NCBI GenBank assembly: GCA_023391315.1
Contig: JAEWBD010000101.1
Location: forward strand, 1-20,507
Direction of reading: 5' to 3'
Origin: Bacteroidota bacterium
GTDB taxonomy: Bacteria; Bacteroidota; Bacteroidia; Chitinophagales; Chitinophagaceae
Length of the DNA: 20,507 nt
Shown here: in pieces, positions 1-6,937 of the stretch
Layout of the letters: each line of letters starts with the position of its first letter
Numbering within the stretch: the first letter of the stretch is position 1
Notes under the pieces: model-generated
What the model saw: only the letters and a program-made list of their open reading frames with translations
Told to the model about the DNA's origin: nothing
Databases searched by the model: none
Translations under genes and position numbers: made by a program

Positions 1-6
1 TGAACA

Positions 7-84
7 TCATGTCGAGGTAACGAGACATCTCCAGAATTTGAAGTTGTTGATACTTTAAGAGATTTCTCCTGTCGTCGAAATGAC
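7..84. repeat. Dispersed palindromic repeat, copy A
   Basis: The left arm (7-31, starting TCATGTCGAGG) and right arm (59-83, starting GAGATTTCTCC) are imperfect inverted complements of about 25 nt. A spacer of about 27 nt contains GTTGTTGATA. A second copy lies at 9136-9211 in the same orientation, with both arms and much of the spacer conserved. The layout fits a REP/MITE-like intergenic element able to fold into a long hairpin. It lies upstream of the GH5-like gene, with no gene visible to its left inside the window. Confidence 0.75.
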
Positions 85-256
85 GATCAATGTGGTTGAT
101 TGAATTCGATTAACTTTTTAAAACAGCAACCCATCGCTGCTATGAAAATATGCAGCACAAGGGAGTCTACGATTAAAATCGGGATAGATGACACAACGGA
201 AGCTTATAGGAGTTCATTGGTTGAAAACATAGAAAATAAAATTTAATCCTGAAATG

Positions 257-1357
257 ATGAAGAAATATTTATTACCACTGTTAATGATTGTTGTTGCTGC
301 ATCGTGCGGGCAGCAGGAAAACAAAAGTGAAGATACAGGCACCACCACAAGCGATTCCACAAAAGAACGCGAAGTGTGGAGCAAAGAAAAAGCAAATGAC
401 TGGTACGCAACAAAAGGCTGGCTGGCTGGCAGCAATTTCACGCCCAGCACTGCCATTAATCAATTAGAATTCTGGCAGGCTGAAACATTTGATACAGCAA
501 CAATTGACAAAGAATTGGGTTATGCTGAAGGCATTGGTTTTAATGTGATGCGTGTGTTTTTGCATCACCTGGCATGGCAGGTGGATAAAGATGGTTTTAA
601 AAACAGGATGGATACTTATTTAGGCATTGCCGATAAACATCACATACAAACCATGTTTGTGTTTTTTGATGATGTTTGGGATTCTGTTTATCATGCGGGT
701 AAACAACGTGAACCTAAACCCGGCATACATAATTCAGGCTGGGTGAGAGATCCGGGTAAGTTGTATTACGATGAACCTGCTTTAGTTGATACATTGGAAA
801 TGTATGTAAAAGATGTGCTTACAACGTTTAAAAATGATAAACGCATTTTGATGTGGGATTTATACAATGAACCTGGTAACAGTAATTACGGGAACCAGAG
901 TATGACATTATTGCAAAAAGTGTTTACCTGGGCAAGAGAAGTAAACCCGGATCAGCCTTTATCTGCAGGCGTTTGGAAGCCTGAGCTTACGGATTTAAAT
1001 AAATTTCAGTTAGAGAACTCTGATATTATCACTTATCATAACTATAACAAAGAAGATGAGCATGCAAAAGTGATTGATTCACTTAAGAAATATGGCCGCC
1101 CGCTTATTTGCACAGAATATATGGCACGCACAAGAGGCAGCCTGTTCAGTAACATTATGCCTTTATTAAAGAAAGAAAATGTGGGCGCGATTAACTGGGG
1201 TTTTGTTGCAGGCAAAACAAATACCATGTATGCATGGGATACGCCAATGCCCGATGGTAAGGAGCCTAAAGTTTGGTTTCATGATATTTTCAGGAAAGAT
1301 GGCACGCCATATAGTGAAGATGAAGTGAAGCTGATAAAGTCTTTAACAGGCAAATAG
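257..1357 (+). CDS. GH5-like cellulase-family glycoside hydrolase, lipoprotein
   Basis: Predicted outer-membrane or periplasmic lipoprotein with a (beta/alpha)8 glycoside hydrolase domain of the GH5/cellulase type (clan GH-A). Two Met codons are adjacent (254 and 257); either gives a signal peptide ending in a lipobox (VAASC), so Cys17 or Cys18 would be lipidated. A low-complexity Ser/Thr/Glu linker follows. In numbering from 254, the YNEPG motif carries the likely acid/base Glu206, and CTEYM carries the likely nucleophile Glu288. INWGF near residue 313 fits the end of a GH-A barrel. The full length of about 366 aa is normal for the family. The first gene of the + strand glycan-degradation block, it is followed by a weak hairpin. 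Substrate (beta-glucan, mannan or xylan) cannot be told from sequence alone; relatives are often named 1,4-beta-xylanase or cellulase. Confidence 0.85.
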   Translation: MKKYLLPLLMIVVAASCGQQENKSEDTGTTTSDSTKEREVWSKEKANDWYATKGWLAGSNFTPSTAINQLEFWQAETFDTATIDKELGYAEGIGFNVMRVFLHHLAWQVDKDGFKNRMDTYLGIADKHHIQTMFVFFDDVWDSVYHAGKQREPKPGIHNSGWVRDPGKLYYDEPALVDTLEMYVKDVLTTFKNDKRILMWDLYNEPGNSNYGNQSMTLLQKVFTWAREVNPDQPLSAGVWKPELTDLNKFQLENSDIITYHNYNKEDEHAKVIDSLKKYGRPLICTEYMARTRGSLFSNIMPLLKKENVGAINWGFVAGKTNTMYAWDTPMPDGKEPKVWFHDIFRKDGTPYSEDEVKLIKSLTGK

Positions 1358-1366
1358 AGCAGCTCT

Positions 1367-1388
1367 CCACTCCCGGAGTGGGGCTTTG
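1367..1388 (+). terminator. Weak hairpin after the GH5-like gene
   Basis: CCACTC (1367-1372) pairs with GAGTGG (1376-1381) around a 3-nt loop and is followed by GGCTTTGT. It begins 10 nt after the stop codon. The T tract is poor, so it may be a stabilising 3' hairpin and not an efficient terminator. Confidence 0.3.
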
Positions 1389-1440
1389 TAAGTTGCTGCA
1401 AATTTATAAAGTCAAAATATGTAACCGTAAAAATGTAACG

Positions 1441-1555
1441 CGGTCAGACGCTTAGAAGCGTCAGACTGTTGGCCATAAAATAATTAATAAACTAAACAAG
1501 CCGCCTTTATCAATTAATGATGCTTCATATACAAAGCATCGCCCCGACGCATCGG
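1441..1555. repeat. Cluster of palindromes in the GH5-DUF4965 gap
   Basis: Three inverted repeats stand close together. The first is GACGCTT/AAGCGTC (1447-1453 with 1456-1462), extended by GTC/GAC after an A-A mismatch. The second is GATGCTT/AAGCATC (1519-1525 with 1534-1540), perfect over 7 bp with an 8-nt loop. The third is CCGA/TCGG (1544-1547 with 1552-1555). They look like REP-type intergenic hairpins, not a riboswitch. The rest of the gap is AT-rich without a clear promoter. Confidence 0.5.
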
Positions 1556-1581
1556 AAAAGAGGCTGAGGTAATTATTTATC

Positions 1582-4038
1582 ATGAAAGTATTCAAACTAT
1601 TAGCACTCTTATTAGTATCACAACAACTTTCTGCGCAGGTTGCAAAAGCGCCCGCCTATCCGTTGATCACACACAACCCATACTTCTGTGTATGGAGTTT
1701 TACCGATGAGCTGAATGCATCGCCCACGAAACACTGGACAGGCACGAATCAGTCGCTGATAGGTTTAATAAAAGTTGACAATAAGGTATATCGTTTTTTG
1801 GGAAAGGAAGAAAAAGCGCCTGAGACTATACTGCCTGCATCAGATGAAGCGGGTTATAGCGTTAAATATACTGAAGTGCAGCCCGCCGGTGGCTGGATGA
1901 ATACTTCATTTGATGATAGCAAATGGAAAACGGGCGCAGCGCCCTTCAGCGATAATGACAGGCATGCAAAAACACTTTGGAAAAGCGCTGATCTTTGGGT
2001 GCGCAGAACATTTACATTGAATGCGGTTCCCGACAGGAAGTTATACCTGAAATTGTTTCATGATGATAACGTGGAAGTTTACCTGAATGGTGAAAAAATA
2101 TACAGTAAGCACGGATGGAATAATCAAAATGAATATTTTGAAATGAATGATGCCGTTAAAAGCAAGCTGGTAAAAGGAAAAAATATCATCGCCATTCATG
2201 TGGCCAATACTGCCGGCGGGCAGGGTTTGGATTTTGGTTTAAGTATTGATCCAAAACCTGATGCTTCACTCAACAGTATTCAGCTTGCCAAACAGACAGG
2301 CCTGGATATGAATGCAACACAAACCGCTTATACATTTACCTGCGGAGCTGTTGACCTTGATGTAACCTTTACTTCACCATTATTGATAAACGACCTTGAC
2401 GTAATGACAAGGCCCGTTTCATATATATCATTCAAAACAAAATCCAATGATGGCGCACAGCATAATGTGCAATTGTATTTTGGCGCAACAACAGACCTGG
2501 CTGTAAATGTGCCTGCACAACCAGTTAACGCATCTCAATATAATAATGGCGCACTTGCTTTGTTGAAAGCAGGCACCGTTGAACAACCTGTATTGCAAAA
2601 GAAAGGCGATAATCTTCGCATCGACTGGGGTTATGTTTACGTAGCCGCTCCTTTATCTTCAAAACCAAAGCAAAGCATTACATCTGTTGATAATGGCCTG
2701 AAGGATTTTATTACCAATGCAGCAGCAAAAAATATATCGACAGGTAAACAATTAATGCTGAACACTGTTTTTCCTTCAGAAAAAGTTGGAGCAACGGCTA
2801 CTGAAAAACTCGTAATGGTTGGCTATGACGATTTATATGCCGTTCAATATTTTCATCAAAATTTGAAAAGCTGGTGGAAATTAAAAGACGGCGTTACGAT
2901 TGAAGGCTTATTGAATCAATCTTATAAAGAATACAATGATGTATTAGCCAAATGCGATGCCGTAAATAAAATGATTTGGAACGATGCAGTGGCTGCCGGT
3001 GGCGAAACGTATGCAAAACTTTGTGTAACGGCTTATCGTCAGTCAATCGCTGCACATGCTGTTACAAAAAGCCCGGATGGTGAAATTCTTTTCCTGTCAA
3101 AAGAAAACTTCAGCAATGGTTCAATCAATACGGTTGATATTACTTATCCTTCAGCGCCTTTATACCTCACTTATAATCCTGAGTTGATCAAAGGCATGCT
3201 GAATGGCATTTTTTATTATACAGAAAGCGGCAATTTTAAAGAAGCTTATGCAGCGCATGATCTTGGCACTTATCCAATTGCAAACGGTCAAACTTATGGT
3301 GAAGGAATGCCGGTGGAAGAAAGCGGTAATATGATCATTACGACTGCCGCACTTTGCAAAGCGCAAGGCAATGCGGAATATGCAAAAAAACATTGGAATA
3401 CATTAACACAATGGGTTAACTTTTTAGTGAAGGATGGCTTTGATCCTGCCAACCAGTTATGTACGGATGATTTTGCAGGGCATCTTGCCCGCAATGCAAA
3501 CCTTTCTGCAAAAGCAATTGTTGGTATTGCGTGTTATGGTATGATGGCTGATATGCTGGGCGAAAAAGCAATAGCACAGCAATTTACCGATACAGCAAAG
3601 GCAATGGCTTTGCGCTGGATGCAAATGGCTGATGTGGGCGATCATTATGCACTCACGTTTGATAAAGGCAATACCTGGAGCCAGAAGTATAACCTGGTTT
3701 GGGATAAGGTGCTTGGCTTACATCTTTTTCCACAGGAAGTTTATGATAAAGAAATTAAATATTATCTCACCAAACAAAACGCTTTTGGTTTGCCTTTGGA
3801 TAGCCGTAAAACTTATACAAAGAGTGACTGGATAATGTGGACAGCCGGTTTAACCAATAATAAAAATGATTTTGATGCACTGGTAGATCCATTATATAAA
3901 TATGCAACAGAAACGCCCACCCGTGTGCCTTTGAGCGATTGGCATGAAACAACAGATGGCAGGCAGGTTGGCTTCCAGGCACGCAGTGTTGTTGGCGGCT
4001 ATTTTATGAAAGTGCTGAAAGATAAGATGACGAAGTAA
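1582..4038 (+). CDS. Glutaminase-A-like DUF4965/DUF1793 protein with inserted jelly-roll domain
   Basis: Exported 818-aa protein of the glutaminase A-like group (DUF4964-DUF5127-DUF4965-DUF1793), common in Bacteroidota glycan loci. Signal peptide is residues 1-19, ending SAQ. Residues 25-75 (PLITHNPYFCVWSF) match the DUF4964 start. Residues 100-222 read like a beta-galactosidase-type jelly roll or carbohydrate-binding module (WVRRTF, HDDNVEVYLNGEKIY, GKNIIAIHV), set into the N-terminal beta domain. The C-terminal half has the alpha/alpha-toroid hallmarks: YNPELIKGML, AHDLGTYP, GMPVEESGNM and DDFAGHLARNANLSAKAI. Despite the family name, many members sit with glycosidases and may act on glycans, so glutaminase activity should not be assumed. 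A purine-rich GAGG lies 18-15 nt before ATG. Family confident; function uncertain. Confidence 0.85.
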   Translation: MKVFKLLALLLVSQQLSAQVAKAPAYPLITHNPYFCVWSFTDELNASPTKHWTGTNQSLIGLIKVDNKVYRFLGKEEKAPETILPASDEAGYSVKYTEVQPAGGWMNTSFDDSKWKTGAAPFSDNDRHAKTLWKSADLWVRRTFTLNAVPDRKLYLKLFHDDNVEVYLNGEKIYSKHGWNNQNEYFEMNDAVKSKLVKGKNIIAIHVANTAGGQGLDFGLSIDPKPDASLNSIQLAKQTGLDMNATQTAYTFTCGAVDLDVTFTSPLLINDLDVMTRPVSYISFKTKSNDGAQHNVQLYFGATTDLAVNVPAQPVNASQYNNGALALLKAGTVEQPVLQKKGDNLRIDWGYVYVAAPLSSKPKQSITSVDNGLKDFITNAAAKNISTGKQLMLNTVFPSEKVGATATEKLVMVGYDDLYAVQYFHQNLKSWWKLKDGVTIEGLLNQSYKEYNDVLAKCDAVNKMIWNDAVAAGGETYAKLCVTAYRQSIAAHAVTKSPDGEILFLSKENFSNGSINTVDITYPSAPLYLTYNPELIKGMLNGIFYYTESGNFKEAYAAHDLGTYPIANGQTYGEGMPVEESGNMIITTAALCKAQGNAEYAKKHWNTLTQWVNFLVKDGFDPANQLCTDDFAGHLARNANLSAKAIVGIACYGMMADMLGEKAIAQQFTDTAKAMALRWMQMADVGDHYALTFDKGNTWSQKYNLVWDKVLGLHLFPQEVYDKEIKYYLTKQNAFGLPLDSRKTYTKSDWIMWTAGLTNNKNDFDALVDPLYKYATETPTRVPLSDWHETTDGRQVGFQARSVVGGYFMKVLKDKMTK

Positions 4039-4073
4039 GTGATGAATTGTCTGTTATGAGTGGTGTCGTGAAA

Positions 4074-4171
4074 GTGAATGTGCCTTGTATGATTAAGCGT
4101 TGCATCCATATCAGGCAAGCAATTCATTTATAAGTAGCATCAACTTCTAGAATAAATCATGCACCCGCTCT
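4074..4171. repeat. Diverged direct repeat, left copy
   Basis: It pairs with 4372-4470. Shared blocks in the same order and nearly the same spacing are GAATGTG, a TGTA(A)TGATT block, (C/T)GGCAA, ATCAACTT and, at the end, an exact CACCCGCTCT (4162-4171 versus 4461-4470). The block ATGATCAAAC also occurs in both neighbourhoods (4180-4189 and 4452-4461) but on opposite sides of CACCCGCTCT. Between the shared blocks similarity is low, so this is an old or eroded duplication. Confidence 0.45.
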
Positions 4172-4202
4172 TAAATTTTATGATCAAACTTCAAAGCGGG
4201 CA

Positions 4203-4224
4203 CCCTCTTCATTTATGGAGAGGG
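4203..4224. repeat. Hairpin of CCCTCT/AGAGGG type
   Basis: Bases 4203-4210 pair with 4217-4224 (8 bp including one G-T) around the loop ATTTAT. GAATGAGCGTGAGGT follows immediately. The combination resembles a pyrimidine/purine intergenic hairpin with a GTGAGG tail that recurs in bacterial genomes, from memory. It ends 14 nt before the start of the small open frame at 4239. Confidence 0.4.
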
Positions 4225-4238
4225 AATGAGCGTGAGGT

Positions 4239-4355
4239 ATGAAAAAAATCTTATTCATCATATCGCCAATAATCATTGTTGCATTAGCATCATTTGCCAT
4301 TTGGCGCAGAATATATAAGGGGGAGAATGGAAGCTGGTTGCAAAGATTAATGTGA
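4239..4355 (+). CDS. Possible 38-aa single-span membrane peptide
   Basis: An ATG preceded by GAGCGTGAGG (a plausible ribosome site) opens a 38-codon frame ending TGA. The product starts MKKILFII, has a strongly hydrophobic stretch over residues 4-22 (rich in I, L, V, A, F) and then a basic WRRIYK segment. This is the layout of a small single-pass membrane peptide with a cytoplasmic or periplasmic tail. It lies between the two halves of a diverged duplication and beside a hairpin, so it could equally be chance coding within repeat debris. No family is recognised. Confidence 0.3.
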   Translation: MKKILFIISPIIIVALASFAIWRRIYKGENGSWLQRLM

Positions 4356-4371
4356 TCGTGAATTGTCAAAC

Positions 4372-4470
4372 GCGAATGTGTGTGCATGTAATGATTTTAA
4401 TGCCTGGCAATCACTTAATAAAAAACAGAGATAAATAATATCAACTTTAAAATGATCAAACACCCGCTCT
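4372..4470. repeat. Diverged direct repeat, right copy
   Basis: Partner of 4074-4171, about 298 bp away in the same orientation, ending in the identical 10-mer CACCCGCTCT. It lies 58 nt upstream of the probable galK start, so it forms part of the galK leader or promoter region. Confidence 0.45.
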
Positions 4471-4514
4471 CGCATGATATAATGAAACTATATATTGAGA
4501 TGTCTCCGGTTTAT

Positions 4515-4530
4515 TAGGAGAAAAAGAGTG
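4515..4530 (+). promoter_or_regulatory. Shine-Dalgarno TAGGAG deciding a GTG start for galK
   Basis: TAGGAG at 4515-4520 ends 7 nt before an in-frame GTG at 4528. This is ideal spacing, whereas the first ATG of the frame (4495) lies upstream of the site and the internal ATG at 4549 has no such motif. Strong SD sites are uncommon in Bacteroidota, which makes this one more telling. Confidence 0.55.
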
Positions 4531-5724
4531 CGGTCTAAACTTTTTTGTATGTGTGATACAGACAGATTGCAAAGGCTTTTCCGGCAAATGCATCATACAG
4601 ATCCCCTGATAATACGTGCACCGGGAAGAATAAATCTTATCGGCGAACATACTGATTACAACAACGGGTTTGTGTTGCCGGCTGCTATTGACAAGGCCAT
4701 TTATGTTGCCGTAAATAAACGTAACGATCATAAGATTCATCTCTACGCAGAAGAATACAACGAAAATTACATTGCTGATATTGAAAAACTGCGACAGCCT
4801 AAATTTAACTGGAGTTGTTATGTATTGGGCGTTGTGGAGCAGTTGATAAAAAGAAATTATGCAATTACCGGGTTTAATATAGTGATTGACGGGGATGTGC
4901 CTGTTGGCGGCGGTATGGCTTCTTCTGCCGCTATTGAATGCGCCACAGCGCTTGCTTTGAATACATTATTCGATCTTAGGCTAAGCCGCCTTGATATGGT
5001 GAAGATTGCACAGAAAGCTGAGCAGGAATTTGTGGGTTTACAATGCGGCATCATGGATATGTTTACCAGTATGTTCGGCAAAAAAGATCATGTAATATGC
5101 CTTGATTGCCGCTCTTATGAATATGAATATTTTCCTTTTAAGCAGGACGGCGTTAAAATTGTTTTGCTAAACAGCAGCATCCGCCATTCACTTGCCTTTT
5201 CAGAATACAACAGCAGGAGAAGGGAATGTGAGCAGGGAGTGGCCTTGGTTCAGCGGCATCATCCGCACGTGCAAAGCCTGCGTGATGTAAATATGGAGAT
5301 GCTTGATAAATATGTTGCACACGATAAAGTTGTATATAACCGCTGCCGTTTTGTTTTAGAAGAGAATGAAAGACTGCTTGCCGGCTGCATCGATTTGCAG
5401 AACAACGATATTGCTGCTTTTGGCAAAAAAATGTATGCCACCCATAAAGGACTGAGCAAACTGTTTGAAGTAAGCTGCACAGAGCTTGACATATTGGTTG
5501 ATCTTGTTAAAAATAATTCCAATGTTATTGGCGCCCGTATGATGGGTGGCGGTTTTGGCGGCTGCACCATCAATATTGTAAAAGAAGATGCTGTGGAAGA
5601 ACTGATCTATGAGGTGCGGGAAGCTTACAGGGAAAAAACAGGTTTTAATCTTGCCGCTTATGTGGCTTCAATAGAAGACGGCGCCTGCATAGCAGAAACC
5701 GCAACCAGCTTGTATCATGAGTAG
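4528..5724 (+). CDS. galK: Galactokinase (GHMP kinase)
   Basis: Cytoplasmic galactokinase, phosphorylating alpha-D-galactose with ATP to galactose 1-phosphate (Leloir pathway). From the GTG start it is 398 aa; the ATG at 4549 would give 391 aa and the ATG at 4495 gives 409 aa. Family signatures are all present: GRINLIGEHTDYN with catalytic Arg34 and sugar-contact E40/H41/D43, the ATP-loop PVGGGMASSAA (residues 125-135), catalytic-base Asp177 in GIMDM, and the C-terminal GARMMGGGFGGCT loop (335-347). Two motif departures stand out: GIMDQ is GIMDM and the usual GLSSSA is GMASSA. The stop overlaps the start of the GH76 gene (ATGAGTAG), indicating one transcript and probable translational coupling. 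Its place amid arabinan-type glycosidases suggests use of galactose from arabinogalactan-like polymer; a shifted sugar specificity is possible but unproven. Confidence 0.93.
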   Translation: MRSKLFCMCDTDRLQRLFRQMHHTDPLIIRAPGRINLIGEHTDYNNGFVLPAAIDKAIYVAVNKRNDHKIHLYAEEYNENYIADIEKLRQPKFNWSCYVLGVVEQLIKRNYAITGFNIVIDGDVPVGGGMASSAAIECATALALNTLFDLRLSRLDMVKIAQKAEQEFVGLQCGIMDMFTSMFGKKDHVICLDCRSYEYEYFPFKQDGVKIVLLNSSIRHSLAFSEYNSRRRECEQGVALVQRHHPHVQSLRDVNMEMLDKYVAHDKVVYNRCRFVLEENERLLAGCIDLQNNDIAAFGKKMYATHKGLSKLFEVSCTELDILVDLVKNNSNVIGARMMGGGFGGCTINIVKEDAVEELIYEVREAYREKTGFNLAAYVASIEDGACIAETATSLYHE

Positions 5725-6793
5725 CTTAAGAAAATATTTTGCATGTTGCTTTTTTATCGCCTGTTTTTATTACTGCAATGCACAGCCGGCAAAAGATTAC
5801 AGGCCATGCATTGATTCAGTATATGATAATATTAACCGCTATTTTTATGATGCGGGCAATAAACTGTATTATGAAGAATACGCGCCTGGCGAAAAGCAGG
5901 TGCATTCATTTTTATGGCCTTTGTGCGCATTGATACAGGCCGCAAACGAAGCTTCTGTTATTAATCCTTCAGTTAATTACATTCAGCCTGTTGTTGATGC
6001 TGTTGATCAATATTATACTGCTGTAACATCATTGCCTTCTTACCAGGCTTCTGTTGTAAAAGAAAAAAAAGATGATGCTTTTTATGACGATAACCAATGG
6101 ATAGCTATTGCATATATAGATATTTATAACCGTACACGTGAAATGAAATATTTAAATGTGGCGAAGGCAATCTATGATTTTATGATGACGGGCTATGATA
6201 CCGCTGCCGGCGGTGGCTTGTATTGGAAGTATGCGGATAAAACAACCAAGAACACCTGCTCCAACGGCCCGGGAATTTTAATTGCATTGCAGTTGTATAA
6301 AATAACGGGCGATAAAAAGTACATACAAACAGCCCTGCAGTTATACGATTGGGTAAATGCACGTTTGCAATCACCGGATGGATTGTATTATGATAACATA
6401 AAAATTCCTTCGCTTAAAATTGATTCAGCCAAATACACCTACAACACCGGCACCATGCTGCAATCGAATGTTTTGCTGTATAATATTACGCACGATAAAA
6501 AATATTTACAACGTGCGGAAGGCATTGCTGCATCAGCAACAAAATTTTTTTATAAAAAGAATAAACTGCCTGGCCATTACTGGTTTAATGCTGTTATGCT
6601 GAGAGGTTATATAGAATTGTACAATATCAATCACGATAAACAGTTGCTTCATTTATGGCATAACGAAGCGGAAAGGATATGGCATGAAGAAAAAGATATC
6701 AATGGTTTATTGGGGCGTAATGCAAAAAAGAAAAGCCTTATTGACCAGGCGGCAATGCTGGAGATTTGCGCAAGATTGCAGGCAGTGAAATGA
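5717..6793 (+). CDS. GH76 alpha-1,6-mannanase-like hydrolase
   Basis: Exported 358-aa protein of glycoside hydrolase family 76, an (alpha/alpha)6-barrel family of endo-alpha-1,6-mannanases acting on yeast-type mannan backbones. Signal peptide is residues 1-23 (hydrophobic core to about 19, cleavage near CNAQ). The hallmark adjacent aspartates are in FYDDNQW (Asp124-Asp125). Other family-like blocks are LYYEEYAPGEK, FLWPLCALIQA, GGGLYWKY and CSNGPGILIALQLYK. Length is typical for the catalytic domain alone. The ATG overlaps the galK stop by 8 nt, so it is probably translated by coupling. A mannanase does not fit neatly with neighbouring arabinan enzymes; it may act on a mixed plant/fungal glycan or have drifted in specificity. 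Family assignment is firm from the DD motif and helical repeats; substrate is inferred. Confidence 0.85.
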   Translation: MSSLRKYFACCFFIACFYYCNAQPAKDYRPCIDSVYDNINRYFYDAGNKLYYEEYAPGEKQVHSFLWPLCALIQAANEASVINPSVNYIQPVVDAVDQYYTAVTSLPSYQASVVKEKKDDAFYDDNQWIAIAYIDIYNRTREMKYLNVAKAIYDFMMTGYDTAAGGGLYWKYADKTTKNTCSNGPGILIALQLYKITGDKKYIQTALQLYDWVNARLQSPDGLYYDNIKIPSLKIDSAKYTYNTGTMLQSNVLLYNITHDKKYLQRAEGIAASATKFFYKKNKLPGHYWFNAVMLRGYIELYNINHDKQLLHLWHNEAERIWHEEKDINGLLGRNAKKKSLIDQAAMLEICARLQAVK

Positions 6794-6907
6794 GTGTTCA
6801 GATAGGTAACCCCGGGTTTAGCTGATATAAAAATATAATGTGCAAAGAAGTGACCCGTCGCGGTGGGCTGCCATCTGTTCTGTCGCATGTAGCATATCAT
6901 TATTAAA

Positions 6908-6924
6908 AAACAACGAAGTTGTTT
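6908..6924 (+). promoter_or_regulatory. Leader hairpin before the first GH43 gene
   Basis: AAACAAC (6908-6914) and GTTGTTT (6918-6924) form a perfect 7-bp stem with a GAA triloop, ending 13 nt upstream of the ATG at 6938. It could stabilise the mRNA end or modulate initiation; there is no U tract suitable for a terminator. Confidence 0.35.
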
Positions 6925-6937
6925 AAATAAAATAATT

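Larger units (their letters stand above)
4039..4527. other. Long intergenic region with diverged duplication and hairpins
   Basis: This 489-nt gap holds a diverged direct duplication (about 4074-4171 and 4372-4470), a hairpin at 4203-4224 and a possible 38-aa membrane peptide at 4239-4355. There is also a long-range CCCGCT/AGCGGG pairing (4164-4169 with 4195-4200). The final 12 nt contain the galK ribosome binding site. No RNA gene or strong promoter is recognisable. Confidence 0.6.

Noticed and set aside
142..246. 34-codon open frame (MKICSTRE...) just upstream of the GH5-like gene
   Set aside because: Very short, no ribosome site, no recognisable domain or signal; its stop lies only 7-10 nt from the next start, so at most an upstream peptide, but coding is unsupported.
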